A DNA stretch of 64,000 nt from Akkermansia sp. (GCA_017517385.1 JAFWZG010000025.1:1-64000); one strand, 5' to 3'. Positions 24,997-34,625 are shown, counted from the first letter of the stretch. Made by a program: numbers and translations. The notes: a model not told the origin generated them from the letters alone.

Positions 24997-27506
24997 GCAG
25001 CCCCCTCACAGAGCCTGAGCCACTGCCTGCCACCATCACCGCGGGCCTGAACCCCGCCCTGCAGCTGCGCCCGTACCAGCAGGAATGCTTCCGCTCTTTC
25101 CTGAAGTACTGGGAACGTTATGGGGAAAACCCCAGTGCCCTGCACCACCTGCTCTTTCACATGGCCACCGGCAGCGGCAAGACGCTCATCATGGCCGGAC
25201 TCATGCTGCACCTTTATTCGCAGGGATACAGGAATTTCCTGTTCTTTGTGAACTCCACGAACATCATCGAGAAAACCCGCGAAAACTTCCTCAACCCGGC
25301 CTCCGCCAAATACCTCTTTGCCCCCGCTATCACCCAAAACGGCAAGCAGGTACCCATCCGCGCCGTAAGCCACTTCCGTGATGCTCAGCCGGATGCCATC
25401 AACCTCTGCCTCACCACTATCCAAAAGCTGCATGGTGACCTGAATACCGCCCGCGAAGGAGCCATAAGCTATGATGACTTCTCAGGGCAGAGCATCGTCT
25501 TCATCTCGGATGAAGCACACCACATGAACGCCGCCACCCGGAAAAACCGAAACCTACACGGCCTATCCCTGCGGCAGCTGGAACTCGCCTTCGAAGCACC
25601 GGATTTTGAGCCCAGTTATGAGAACACCGTGCTGCGCCTTTTCAATACCGGCACCGGCTCAGAACTTCCGAACGTGCTGCTGGAGTTTTCCGCAACGGTG
25701 GATTTTGATGATGAAAACATCGCGGAAAAATACAAGAATAAGGTACTTTTTGATTATTCCCTGCGCCGCTTCCGGCGGGATGGATACTCCAAGAACATCT
25801 GCGTGCAGCAAAGCGCACAGTCTGCAATGGACCGCGCGCTGCTAGCTACCCTTCTCAGCCAATACAAGCGCAAGCTCTTCGCCTCCATCGGCCTGGAATG
25901 CAAGCCCGTCATCCTCTTCAAATCCCGCCTCATCAAGGAAAACGCAGCGTTTCACCGTGAGTTCATCAGTTGCATCCGCAGTCTGAGCCCGGAAGACATC
26001 AAGCGCCTGCGACGCGAGGCAGAGAATGATACAGCCGCTATTTTCTCCCATCTGGAAGCCACCGGCTACTCCACAGAAAACCTCATCAGTGAACTGAGAG
26101 AGGACTTCTCTGAGGAAAAACTCCTGCTGGTGGATAATACCGAAATTTCGGCTGAAAAGCAACTTCTGCTCAACAGCTTGGAATCACCGGAAAACAAGAT
26201 TCGTGCTATCTTTGCTGTAGATATGCTGAACGAGGGTTGGGACGTGCTGAACCTCTGCGACATCGTGCGCCTGTACGACACTCGCGCCTCCGCCGGCGGA
26301 AAAATCGGCCACAAAACTGTGGCGGAAGCTCAGCTTATCGGCCGCGGCGCCCGCTACTACCCCTTCACGGATTGCAACAATCCGGAAGCCCCACGCGCCC
26401 GCCGCAAGTATGACCGTGATGCCGGCAACCCACTTCGCCTACTTGAAACACTACACTACCACAGCCCCTCCAACAGCCGCTACGTACAGGAGCTTAACTC
26501 CGCCATGGTACAAAGTGGCCTCGTGGCAAGAAGCAGTATCACGGTGCAGATGAACCTGAAAGATAGCTTCCGCAAGAGTGATTTCTTCACCACCGGCCGC
26601 CTGTACTTCAACCGCCGCGAAGAACTCCCACCCGCTGAGGAATGCCCGCTGGCAGAGCGGCTCCACACGCCCCTCTCCGCCTCCCTTCGTCTCCGCAAAG
26701 GTAACTGCCGCCTGCCGCTTTCCGCACTTGGTCTCCATACACTGCGAGCCGCGCTGAACCGCTTCGAATGCTACAAGCTGGACAACCTCCAGCGCATTTT
26801 CCCCACTCTGAGCTCCATCCGAGAATTCATCGAAAGTCCATTATTCCTCAGCGGCGTCTGTGTACAGGTGGAAGGGTGCACCACAAAAACACCGCTCACC
26901 CCGCAGCATAAGCTACACCTCGCACTAAGCGCCCTGCAGCAGCTGGAGCCTCAACTCCCCCGCCCCGGCACCCAGTACCGAGGCAAGCAGCTACTCACCT
27001 CACGTCCTGCTGCCGAGCTACTGCATGATTTACACCTCCGCTTGGATTCCGATGATGAACCCAGCGATGATGGCCCTAGCTTCGCCACAGAAGAATGGTA
27101 CACCCACAGCACCTGTTACCCCACCGCGGAAGAGGCACGCCTCCTCCGCGCCCTTCGCGAAGCCGCCCCCCAGTTGCGCCGGAAATACCGCAGCATGTGG
27201 CTTATTCCGAATCCCGGCACCGTGCGCTTGCATGATTTTGCCACCGGCACCCCCTTTTCTCCCAGCTTCATTCTCTGCCTTACCCCGGCAGCATCACAGC
27301 CGGCGCTGCAGATTTTTGCGGACTGCCGCCCGGAGCATCTCCAAGAGCTATACCGCCACCGCGTCCACACACTGAACACCCTTCAAGCTGCGGCGAAAGC
27401 CACCTTCGCAGGCTCCCTCTTTACCCGCCCCATCATTATGGGCCGAGCTTTGTACTGCGAAGATGACGTCCGGCAATTCATCCGCGAACTGCTAGAGGAG
27501 AGCTGA
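24993..27506 (+). CDS. Type III restriction enzyme, Res helicase subunit
   Basis: SF2 ATPase of a type III system, overlapping mod by 4 bp. Walker A ATGSGKT (58-64), DEAH box (173-176) and motif VI-like QLIGRGARYYPF are intact. After the helicase there are about 300 residues without clear motifs. The final nuclease region (754-837) reads PFSPSFILCL then QIFADCRPEHL, where Res enzymes as I recall them show PDF and E-x-K followed by G-HL. D to S (758) and K to R (779) changes suggest that DNA cleavage may be impaired. At 837 residues it is shorter than typical Res (about 900-1000). Confidence 0.9.
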   Translation: MSSPLTEPEPLPATITAGLNPALQLRPYQQECFRSFLKYWERYGENPSALHHLLFHMATGSGKTLIMAGLMLHLYSQGYRNFLFFVNSTNIIEKTRENFLNPASAKYLFAPAITQNGKQVPIRAVSHFRDAQPDAINLCLTTIQKLHGDLNTAREGAISYDDFSGQSIVFISDEAHHMNAATRKNRNLHGLSLRQLELAFEAPDFEPSYENTVLRLFNTGTGSELPNVLLEFSATVDFDDENIAEKYKNKVLFDYSLRRFRRDGYSKNICVQQSAQSAMDRALLATLLSQYKRKLFASIGLECKPVILFKSRLIKENAAFHREFISCIRSLSPEDIKRLRREAENDTAAIFSHLEATGYSTENLISELREDFSEEKLLLVDNTEISAEKQLLLNSLESPENKIRAIFAVDMLNEGWDVLNLCDIVRLYDTRASAGGKIGHKTVAEAQLIGRGARYYPFTDCNNPEAPRARRKYDRDAGNPLRLLETLHYHSPSNSRYVQELNSAMVQSGLVARSSITVQMNLKDSFRKSDFFTTGRLYFNRREELPPAEECPLAERLHTPLSASLRLRKGNCRLPLSALGLHTLRAALNRFECYKLDNLQRIFPTLSSIREFIESPLFLSGVCVQVEGCTTKTPLTPQHKLHLALSALQQLEPQLPRPGTQYRGKQLLTSRPAAELLHDLHLRLDSDDEPSDDGPSFATEEWYTHSTCYPTAEEARLLRALREAAPQLRRKYRSMWLIPNPGTVRLHDFATGTPFSPSFILCLTPAASQPALQIFADCRPEHLQELYRHRVHTLNTLQAAAKATFAGSLFTRPIIMGRALYCEDDVRQFIRELLEES

Positions 27507-27563
27507 CTACTCTCCAGCAGTTATCAAACGCTGAACAAACAGTAAATGTCTCACCGAACAACC

Positions 27564-29027
27564 ATGAGACATATCATCCCAACAGCCATGATGGTTGCCA
27601 CGGCTTTCACTGCCGCCGCGCAGCAAGATTCACCCTATCTGGACACAGCCTTCGGCCGACGCCCCTATCACATGGAGCACCGTCACACCGGCAGCCTGCG
27701 GCATGCACTCCCAGCACACGAGCAGCAGCCGACTCGCCACCGGGGTATCTATACCCTGCCGGAAGTAATAGAACGCTCCATCTCCCGTGCCGAAAAAGAG
27801 TTCGTCAGCGGCTGGGAGTTCTTTCCCTCCACCCCGCAGCATTTCGCCCCGTATCTGGACTCCCTCTTCGTGCCGGGTAACACCTGTATCCAACCGGGCG
27901 ATATCGTCATGCAAGACCCGCTCTCCACCACAGCCCAGCTTATTAAAACCCGCTTATCCCGCATCGGCATTCAGTACAATCTGACACTGAGCGCGAATTA
28001 CACCGGAATACACCCCCGCTCCCGCGGCGGCAGGAATGATTTTGCCTCCACGAATAACTCCTTCTCCGGCACCTGGTTCCTGATGAAGAAAAGGGATGGA
28101 AGTCAGGGCCTCTTCCTGAGCATGGAGGCAGACTGGGGACACGGCTTCAACTTCAACGAAAACCGCGGCAGTGCCCAATCCACCATCGGCAGCCTCAGCA
28201 ACCCGCAAGGCAGCCTTCGCGGAGGTAACGGAGTCTACATTCCCCACCTCGCACTTGGCTACAGCGCATTCAACGGCAAGTGGGTAGGCATGATTGGTAC
28301 CATTGATACCTCATCCTATCTGGATCAGAACATCTATTCTGCAAGCTGGAACGGCAACCTCACAAACTCCGCCTTTGGCTCCAACCCCTGCCTGCCGCTC
28401 GAATGGGCGAACTGGGGGTACCTGACAGCATGGCAACCCTGTAAGAACTTTTACGCCATCTATGCCACCACCGGCTGCAACAATGAAATCAACCACAACC
28501 CCTTCAAAAAAATATCCAGCAACGCTTGGGTACACCTCGCAGAAATTGGTTACATTTCGGATGATTTCCTCGGCCTTGGCGAAGGCACATACCGCTTCCA
28601 GTACACCATCACCCGCAACGAAGGTGAAACAGGCTGTGGTGCCGCAATCAATATCCAGCAACAGCTCGGCCATGGGTCCCCACTGGGCTTCTTCACCCGT
28701 TGCGGCGTGATGGATACAGATGCGGCCACCGTCAGCAACGTACGCGCAGCAGCCACTGCCGGCCTTGTATTGCAAGCCCCATTCAGCAGCAGCGGCTGGG
28801 GAAGTCACGCCAATAATGATCAGATTGCTCTAGGCTTCCTCTGGGAACGCGCAGCGCTCTCCCCGCATCAGCACAAAGATGAATACGGGCTGGAGCTCAG
28901 CGCTGTGGTGCAGATTACACCCACCTTCTTCCTTCAGCCGGACCTGCAGTACATCATTAATCCCGTCCAGCAAACGGACCGCAGCGGCGAGTTCATCTTT
29001 CAGCTGCAGGGAGTGCTTCACTTCTGA
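27564..29027 (+). CDS. OprB-family carbohydrate porin-like outer membrane protein
   Basis: Predicted 16-strand porin. The signal peptide starts at ATG 27564 (RHIIPTAMMVATAFTAAA); an in-frame ATG at 27546 is also possible. Residues about 130-490 show alternating beta strands typical of OprB: YNLTLSANYTGIHPRSRGG, FLSMEADWGHGFNFNENRGS, YIPHLALGYSAFNGKWVGMIG, ALGFLWERA and PTFFLQPDLQYIINP. It ends in LHF, the terminal aromatic signature for BAM insertion. OprB porins pass sugars through the outer membrane; the substrate is unknown. No transporter partner is adjacent. Confidence 0.88.
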   Translation: MRHIIPTAMMVATAFTAAAQQDSPYLDTAFGRRPYHMEHRHTGSLRHALPAHEQQPTRHRGIYTLPEVIERSISRAEKEFVSGWEFFPSTPQHFAPYLDSLFVPGNTCIQPGDIVMQDPLSTTAQLIKTRLSRIGIQYNLTLSANYTGIHPRSRGGRNDFASTNNSFSGTWFLMKKRDGSQGLFLSMEADWGHGFNFNENRGSAQSTIGSLSNPQGSLRGGNGVYIPHLALGYSAFNGKWVGMIGTIDTSSYLDQNIYSASWNGNLTNSAFGSNPCLPLEWANWGYLTAWQPCKNFYAIYATTGCNNEINHNPFKKISSNAWVHLAEIGYISDDFLGLGEGTYRFQYTITRNEGETGCGAAINIQQQLGHGSPLGFFTRCGVMDTDAATVSNVRAAATAGLVLQAPFSSSGWGSHANNDQIALGFLWERAALSPHQHKDEYGLELSAVVQITPTFFLQPDLQYIINPVQQTDRSGEFIFQLQGVLHF

Positions 29028-29054
29028 TACCGTTTCACACCATCTTCTTCAACC

Positions 29055-29082
29055 AGCCACGCAGCCACTAGCCTGCGTGGCT
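29055..29082 (+). terminator. Hairpin after the porin gene
   Basis: A perfect 10-bp stem AGCCACGCAG/CTGCGTGGCT with an 8-nt loop. It is followed by GAACTGTATTT and no true T-tract, so termination is uncertain. Confidence 0.5.
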
Positions 29083-29147
29083 GAACTGTATTTAAACATG
29101 CATGAATGAGGCAGGTTCCGGTGGACGCGTTATTACACGGCTTTGGC

Positions 29148-29176
29148 TTGACAGCAAGGCGCCCGACAGGCAAAAT
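29148..29176 (+). promoter_or_regulatory. Promoter of the O-antigen ligase-like gene
   Basis: TTGACA (29148), 17 bp, CAAAAT (29171-29176). Predicted leader is about 64 nt. Confidence 0.58.
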
Positions 29177-29246
29177 GTGATGCATAAGTAAAATACCATC
29201 TGAGAGATTCGTTCGGATTGTAACTGTTTTCACCGGCATCATCACC

Positions 29247-31322
29247 ATGTCCACCGCCCCTCAATCAGCCCCCCGCCTTTCAGAAAGCTTACCTGGCCTC
29301 TTGCTGGGTATCATCCTCGCTATCGTCTGGATTGCTTCTATGTCCGCCGCAGATGTAAATGCGTGCACGATTACCCCCTTCCTCTGGGTACTCATGGGAG
29401 TTCTTTTCATAACAGTTTTCTGTATTCTCAAAGGTTATAAAACGATACAGTTACCTCCGCTGGTCTGGTTCAGCCTACTGGCCGGAGGCTACTATCTCGT
29501 GCGCGCCTACACCGGTTTTTCCCTAACGGACAACTGGCTGGATATCGGCCTCATTCTCTGCGCCTTTGTCTTTTATCTGGCAGGAGTCTTCACCGGGCAA
29601 CAGCAAAGCACACGCGGCTTCGCTATCGTTCTGGCCGCAGCGGTTCTGCTGAACATACTTTACTTTTTCATTATGCAAAATAGTGACGTCAGCCTACATT
29701 GGCTGGGGCGCACAAACACCAGCCAGCTGGGGCCAAACACGCGCAACACAACACTTTTTGTGTATAAAAACTTTGCAGGTCTGTTCCTATCCCTGAGTGG
29801 AAGCCTGCTCATATGGCGAGCAATCTGGATACACGAACGCAAGACGGGGGACTGGTTTTCCATCCTCATCGGCATAGCAGGGATAGTCATATCATTCTAT
29901 TGTTCTACACGTACACCATGGTTCATCATGCCCCTCATGCTGGCAGGTGGTTGGATTTTATGGTTTACCCTGCGCCTGTTTACTCACAACAAACCGGGCT
30001 GGCTCATCATCTGCGGCGGCATACTCATCTTTGTGACAGGAGTAATTGCTATATATGATTTCATTTTTGGCAATACTGTGGCAGCCGCCATCGTAAATAT
30101 TGACTCCCATCTACGGTATCTGATGTGGGAAAATGTCAACAACTCAGCTATTGATGCCCCTCTCTGGGGATATGGCCCGGCAGGCTCCGTCTGGACAATC
30201 GTAGCTCCCTATAACGAATGGTACTTACCCAACTTTGCTCACAATGAGTATATACAACTCTGGGCAGATTACGGCCTCATCGGGCTTGCGCTTGCCGCGG
30301 CAATACTGATTCTCCATATTGTAAATGGCTTCCTGTGCCTTGCTTCAGACGGCGTATCACATAGCCGCCGCATCAGGGCTTCGCTGGCACTGCTCTGCTT
30401 GGCAGGGCTCGGCGGCTCCGCCATCGCGGACTACACTTGGCACAATCACGGGCTCATCATCATGACTGCCTTTGCCTGCGGTACTCTCGCAAGCCCCTTC
30501 CCCAAGCGACCCTCCGGACTATTTACCCGGCGAAATTGGGCGCCGGGCCACGCCCCCTCACTCCGCCCGCTGAAAGCCGAAGGCCTCTGTGGCAGAGTAA
30601 TTATCAGCGCGCTTGCTCTCACCTTAGCTACTGCAATGGGAAAACTCAGCAATACCTTAGCCCCCACATGGATGAAAGAATGGCAGTTTGACTCCATGGT
30701 TTCCCAGCATGCCCCCGCTGATGAACTGCGCAAGTTACTCGCAGATACCATCACAACTTATCCCCACCCTCGCATAGCGGACTATTACATGGCGCTGGCA
30801 CCTGAAGTCCAACCGGATTGGATTGCCTATGAAAAATTAACCCGCACTGTACTTGCAGCAAATCCCCGCCAATTATTCATGGTAACTCTACTCACCCAGA
30901 TTCTAGGCAAACAAGAGCGCTACAGAGAAGCCGAAGAGGTATTCCGCCAATACTATCCCGGAGACGGTCCTGATAACACCCGTCTTTCTTGTTGGGCCAC
31001 CTTCTACGCGGCAAATCTGCAAAAATGGGCACAACAGGAACTCAACAACAATAATAATCTCGGCCAGGCTCTTTCCATGCATAACTATGCTGGCCACATC
31101 GCACGAAAATATGGCTATATCCCCGGAGCCGCATACCGCGGTGGCATAAAAACATGGACTCAGGGAGGAACCCCCGAACAAAAGGCCTTCCAAAGAGCTT
31201 GCCGTTCAGATTTAGCCCTGCTCAGAGCCATCAATCCACCACAAGATCACTCTTGGAAGCTCCCCCTCTCCCCGGGAGGAAAACCGGCCCTCTATCAGCG
31301 CCTCCAGCCAGCACAACAATAA
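29247..31322 (+). CDS. O-antigen ligase/Wzy_C-type membrane protein with helical repeat tail
   Basis: Inner-membrane protein of 691 residues with about 11 hydrophobic segments over residues 15-430. The Wzy_C/WaaL signature NFAHNEYIQLWADYGLIG is present, with FVYKNFAGLFLSLSGSLLIW earlier. Such proteins join polysaccharide to lipid A or protein (ligases) or polymerise it; which applies is open. The C-terminal about 200 residues are a soluble TPR-like helical region (LTQILGKQERYREAEEVFRQ). No other polysaccharide genes are adjacent, but a flippase lies at 60539. It has its own promoter. Confidence 0.83.
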   Translation: MSTAPQSAPRLSESLPGLLLGIILAIVWIASMSAADVNACTITPFLWVLMGVLFITVFCILKGYKTIQLPPLVWFSLLAGGYYLVRAYTGFSLTDNWLDIGLILCAFVFYLAGVFTGQQQSTRGFAIVLAAAVLLNILYFFIMQNSDVSLHWLGRTNTSQLGPNTRNTTLFVYKNFAGLFLSLSGSLLIWRAIWIHERKTGDWFSILIGIAGIVISFYCSTRTPWFIMPLMLAGGWILWFTLRLFTHNKPGWLIICGGILIFVTGVIAIYDFIFGNTVAAAIVNIDSHLRYLMWENVNNSAIDAPLWGYGPAGSVWTIVAPYNEWYLPNFAHNEYIQLWADYGLIGLALAAAILILHIVNGFLCLASDGVSHSRRIRASLALLCLAGLGGSAIADYTWHNHGLIIMTAFACGTLASPFPKRPSGLFTRRNWAPGHAPSLRPLKAEGLCGRVIISALALTLATAMGKLSNTLAPTWMKEWQFDSMVSQHAPADELRKLLADTITTYPHPRIADYYMALAPEVQPDWIAYEKLTRTVLAANPRQLFMVTLLTQILGKQERYREAEEVFRQYYPGDGPDNTRLSCWATFYAANLQKWAQQELNNNNNLGQALSMHNYAGHIARKYGYIPGAAYRGGIKTWTQGGTPEQKAFQRACRSDLALLRAINPPQDHSWKLPLSPGGKPALYQRLQPAQQ

Positions 31323-31450
31323 CTTTTCACCTACTCAATCATAGAAAATACAAAAAAATGCAACATCTCTGCGTTTTCAGCTTGCAATAATAAAAAAAAA
31401 GTGCATTATAAGGGAAGTCCGCAATGCGGTTATAGACTTTACTGACTGAT

Positions 31451-32449
31451 ATGAGCACACCTCCTCCGCCCCCTTCACCTGTCCGCCCGGTTCCTCCCAC
31501 CGCGCCGGTTCCGCCCACTGTGGTTCGCCCCGCAGCACCCCCTGTAGGCGCAACGCGCCCCATGCCGCCCAGACCCGCCAGTGCTCCCGTGGCCCCTGTA
31601 CCGCCCTCTCGCCCCGTAGCTAACACGGTTCCCCTGAGCGCCCCCGTACCTCCCACTCGCCCCAGCGCCCCCGTACCTCCTACAGTAGTACCCGGTCGTC
31701 CTGCGGCCCCCAGTGCTCCCGTACCTCCCAGCGCCCCCATGCCGCCTACGGCTCCGGCTCGCCCCGCTGCTCCTAGCGCCCCCGTGCCTCCCACGGCTCC
31801 GGCTCGCCCCGCTGCTCCTAGCGCTCCTGTGCCTCCCACGGCTCCGGCTCGCCCCGCTGCTCCCGGCGCCCCCGTGCCTCCCACGGCTCCGGCTCGCCCC
31901 GCTGCTCCCGGCGCTCCTGTGCCTCCCACGGCTCCGGCTCGCCCCGCTGCTCCCGGTGCTCCCGTACCACCCACAGCTCCGGCTCGCCCCGCGGCACCTG
32001 CGGCCACAATCCCGCTTTCCGCCCCGGCTAAGCCTGCTGCTCCCGGCGCTCCCAAACCAGCAGCGCCTGCAGCTAAACCCGCGGCACCTGCAGCCAAGCC
32101 CACCGGCACATCCGCCATGCCCGCAGCCACGGCACCGCTTTCCAAGCCCACTGGGTTCACCAAACCTACAGGTTTTAACAAGCCCACTGGCTTCAACAAG
32201 AGTCAGGCTGAAGAGGAAGAGGATGATGAACCCAAGAAGGACAGCCCGATTCTCGTTGTGCTTGCTGCACTCAGCCTCGTTATCATACTGCTCATGGGCT
32301 TCGTACAGTACCAGACAGACCAAGTACCCGGTCGAGTCACCGTAGCAGACGCCGTCTTCGGCGATCCCACCGCTAATGGTGGTTCTGCAGATGAAGGCTC
32401 TTACGATGACAGCGATGCCGGAGAAGAGGATTACTCTGACGAAGAGTAA
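31451..32449 (+). CDS. Pro/Ala-rich repeat protein with single C-terminal transmembrane helix
   Basis: Function unknown. There is no signal peptide. Residues 1-220 are Pro/Ala/Val-rich; residues 97-186 are six 15-residue units of the form VPPTAPARPAAPGAP. A short KPTGF(T/N) repeat precedes an acidic stretch (QAEEEEDDEPKKD), one membrane helix (LVVLAALSLVIILLMGFV) and an acidic C-terminal tail. The topology suggests a cytoplasmic, extended Pro-rich rod tethered to the inner membrane, or the reverse. It lies 58 bp before trxA and may share its transcript. Confidence 0.7.
   Translation: MSTPPPPPSPVRPVPPTAPVPPTVVRPAAPPVGATRPMPPRPASAPVAPVPPSRPVANTVPLSAPVPPTRPSAPVPPTVVPGRPAAPSAPVPPSAPMPPTAPARPAAPSAPVPPTAPARPAAPSAPVPPTAPARPAAPGAPVPPTAPARPAAPGAPVPPTAPARPAAPGAPVPPTAPARPAAPAATIPLSAPAKPAAPGAPKPAAPAAKPAAPAAKPTGTSAMPAATAPLSKPTGFTKPTGFNKPTGFNKSQAEEEEDDEPKKDSPILVVLAALSLVIILLMGFVQYQTDQVPGRVTVADAVFGDPTANGGSADEGSYDDSDAGEEDYSDEE
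31739..32008 (+). repeat. Six tandem 45-bp in-frame repeats
   Basis: Each unit encodes VPPTAPARPAAP(S/G)AP. The units differ mainly at third codon positions, which shows selection on the protein repeat. GC content is locally very high. Confidence 0.85.
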
Positions 32450-32507
32450 CAACTACTGAACACAGCTGATTGAGACCGCATCACAACAACTAATCTCAAC
32501 AACTATT

Positions 32508-32825
32508 ATGGCATTACAGATTACTGAAAGCAACTTCGAGGCAGAAGTCATTAATTCCCCCATTCCGGTGCTTATCGACTTCTGGGCCACTTGGTGCGGC
32601 CCCTGCCGCATGATTTCCCCCATCGTTGACCAAGTCGCCACTGAGATGGCCGGTGTCGCAAAGGTGGGCAAGATCAACGTAGACGAAGCAGGCGCTCTCG
32701 CCGTACGCTACGGTGTGAAAAACATCCCCACGCTTATCTTTATCAAGAACGGCGAAGAGGTAGACCGCATTCAGGGCGCAACCTCTAAGGATAACATCAT
32801 TGCCAAGCTGAAGAGCTGTCTCTGA
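32508..32825 (+). CDS. trxA: Thioredoxin
   Basis: Cytoplasmic dithiol/disulfide carrier. The 105 residues hold the active site WATWCGPCRMISP, the cis-Pro motif KNIPTLIFIKNGEEV and the usual fold length. No signal peptide. A strong terminator follows directly. No ribosome binding site of usual strength is seen before the ATG. Confidence 0.97.
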   Translation: MALQITESNFEAEVINSPIPVLIDFWATWCGPCRMISPIVDQVATEMAGVAKVGKINVDEAGALAVRYGVKNIPTLIFIKNGEEVDRIQGATSKDNIIAKLKSCL

Positions 32826-32846
32826 TTCCGCAAAACTTCTACTTCC

Positions 32847-32880
32847 AACGGGCAAGCTACTTTGTGGCTTGCCCGTTTTT
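32847..32880 (+). terminator. Rho-independent terminator of trxA
   Basis: An 11-bp stem AACGGGCAAGC (32847-32857) with GCTTGCCCGTT (32867-32877), followed by Ts to 32880. Confidence 0.92.
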
Positions 32881-32933
32881 CATTTAGAATACTAACAGTT
32901 GTGCGCTATACAGCATACACACGTAATTTCAGA

Positions 32934-32962
32934 TTGACTTAGCAGGAGTTAGGGCCTAGAAT
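32934..32962 (+). promoter_or_regulatory. Promoter of the double-PIN gene
   Basis: TTGACT (32934), 17 bp, TAGAAT (32957-32962). The predicted leader is about 94 nt, long for this window, so post-transcriptional control is possible. Confidence 0.65.
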
Positions 32963-33062
32963 AGAAGGCGTACAGAGAGAAGAAAAGCAAATGCCATCTT
33001 ACATCTTAAGATTAGGCTCATCCTTCTCAATGTTATCTATTCATATTTAACAAATAAACATT

Positions 33063-34601
33063 ATGCAAACCCCTGAAAACCTTCCCGTACCAGAGCAGCA
33101 AAACGCGGGAAACCCTTACAGCCGGTTCGACATTATCTATGTAGACGCCTGCACTTGGATGGCCGAGGAAATAGAGAGCTACCTTCTGCAAAACGCCTAT
33201 CTTCTTAATGCCGTGAATAAAAAACTCACCATGACTGCAAGCGTATTGCAGGAATTGGAAAACTGCTCCACCCTCAAATACGCGGCGCAGACCGCACTGA
33301 AAATCAAAGAACGTTACGCTCACCTTATCAATGTAGAAGAAGGTGAAGTAAGCCCCGGAACAGCAGACGGCGAATTTGTACGTCTCTTCTTCTTTAACCA
33401 CCGCAAGCGCAGCCAACTTCTCATCACCCATGACCAACAGCTCGCTACCGACATACGGAACTGCTGTTCTGATACTACTGATGATGCTACCGGCAGCACC
33501 GCGGTCATGACCCTCTGGCCGGATGGTGAGCTCATCACATTCCCGGAAATGGTGAACCGCAAGGACAGCATCGCCCGCAACCGTCTAGCCGAAATGGTGG
33601 GTAACAGCCCCATTTATCTGGACAGCTCTTCCCTGATTCATGAAAACCTGCCCCTCTTTCTGGAACATATTACAGCGCCCATGCAGGGGCAAGACAAAAA
33701 GGTGCAGATTGTAAACAACTCCCTTTCCCCGGAAATTAGAGAAGCGCTCACCCCTATACTCGAAGAGCACACTAACCTGCTACAGCAGGTGCAGACAGAC
33801 CCCACCCTCACGGAAACAGATGCGCTGCTGGGTGAGCTTTACCTGAACCCGGCTAATATGGGTACCGGGCGCCTGATTCTCGTCACGGATGACGTTGCCC
33901 GAGCCAATGAACTGAGAACCCGCCGCCCCAAATGCGACCGCTTCCCGTTCATTGATTTCATGACCATCAACAAATACGGCTACCTGAGCTACCTGAAGCT
34001 CTCGGAGCCCGCAGCCGCGGCTCCACGCCCCCGCTATACTTCACCGGTGCGGGAATACAGCCCACGCAGCACTTCCTATGACCGCGGGCTGGAGCGCAAG
34101 CCCTCCGCTTATGTACCACAGCTTATCGGTGCCATCAAGAGCGAGGATATCGAGTCCATGTGCGCCTACATTGCTAAAGGGGCGAACCTGCGAAACGGCA
34201 TCATCACCTCCCTCTGTCAGAATAAAGACGTATGCCTGCGCGTACTACTGGAAACCGCAGCACCGGGTATTGAGCCCAGCTGCTTCGAATGGTGGGTTAC
34301 AAGCTTTTACTCCTTTGCAGAGCCCATGTACCTCGCAGAAAATGCAGAGCATTTTGCCCTCATGAAGCTCCTCGTGGAGAAATCCGCCTCCATGGAGCAG
34401 CTTACTGCAGCCATGACCACCCTCGCAGAGCGCGTAAGCGCCCCTGAGGCAGCTCACGAGCAGCTCTGGACCATCATCCGCATGGCACTGAAAAACGGTG
34501 CACCTGCAGCCGTTTATTCCCACGCCACCGGCGAAACTCTTCCGGAGATTGCCGCCCGTCAGGGGAATACTGAAATGCTCGCATTCCTGCAATCTCGTTA
34601 A
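33063..34601 (+). CDS. Tandem PIN-domain protein with C-terminal ankyrin-like repeats
   Basis: No named family is recognised. Residues about 23-135 match a PIN ribonuclease fold with four acidic positions: D28 (IIYVDACTW), E64 (VLQELE), D102 (TADGEF) and D124 (LLITHDQQLA). Residues about 183-310 repeat the pattern: D187 (IYLDSSSLI), E224 (LSPEIREAL), D253 (TETDALLGEL) and D276/D277 (LILVTDDVARA). A linker with Pro/Arg/Tyr follows, then about 355-512 with ankyrin-like helices (GAIKSEDIESMCAYIAKGAN, LPEIAARQGNTEMLAFLQ). Both PIN copies look catalytically complete, so an RNase with a protein-binding tail is the inference. No antitoxin gene is adjacent; it is monocistronic with its own promoter. 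Confidence 0.72.
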   Translation: MQTPENLPVPEQQNAGNPYSRFDIIYVDACTWMAEEIESYLLQNAYLLNAVNKKLTMTASVLQELENCSTLKYAAQTALKIKERYAHLINVEEGEVSPGTADGEFVRLFFFNHRKRSQLLITHDQQLATDIRNCCSDTTDDATGSTAVMTLWPDGELITFPEMVNRKDSIARNRLAEMVGNSPIYLDSSSLIHENLPLFLEHITAPMQGQDKKVQIVNNSLSPEIREALTPILEEHTNLLQQVQTDPTLTETDALLGELYLNPANMGTGRLILVTDDVARANELRTRRPKCDRFPFIDFMTINKYGYLSYLKLSEPAAAAPRPRYTSPVREYSPRSTSYDRGLERKPSAYVPQLIGAIKSEDIESMCAYIAKGANLRNGIITSLCQNKDVCLRVLLETAAPGIEPSCFEWWVTSFYSFAEPMYLAENAEHFALMKLLVEKSASMEQLTAAMTTLAERVSAPEAAHEQLWTIIRMALKNGAPAAVYSHATGETLPEIAARQGNTEMLAFLQSR

Positions 34602-34625
34602 ACCACTGCTCAGTTTATCACGATA

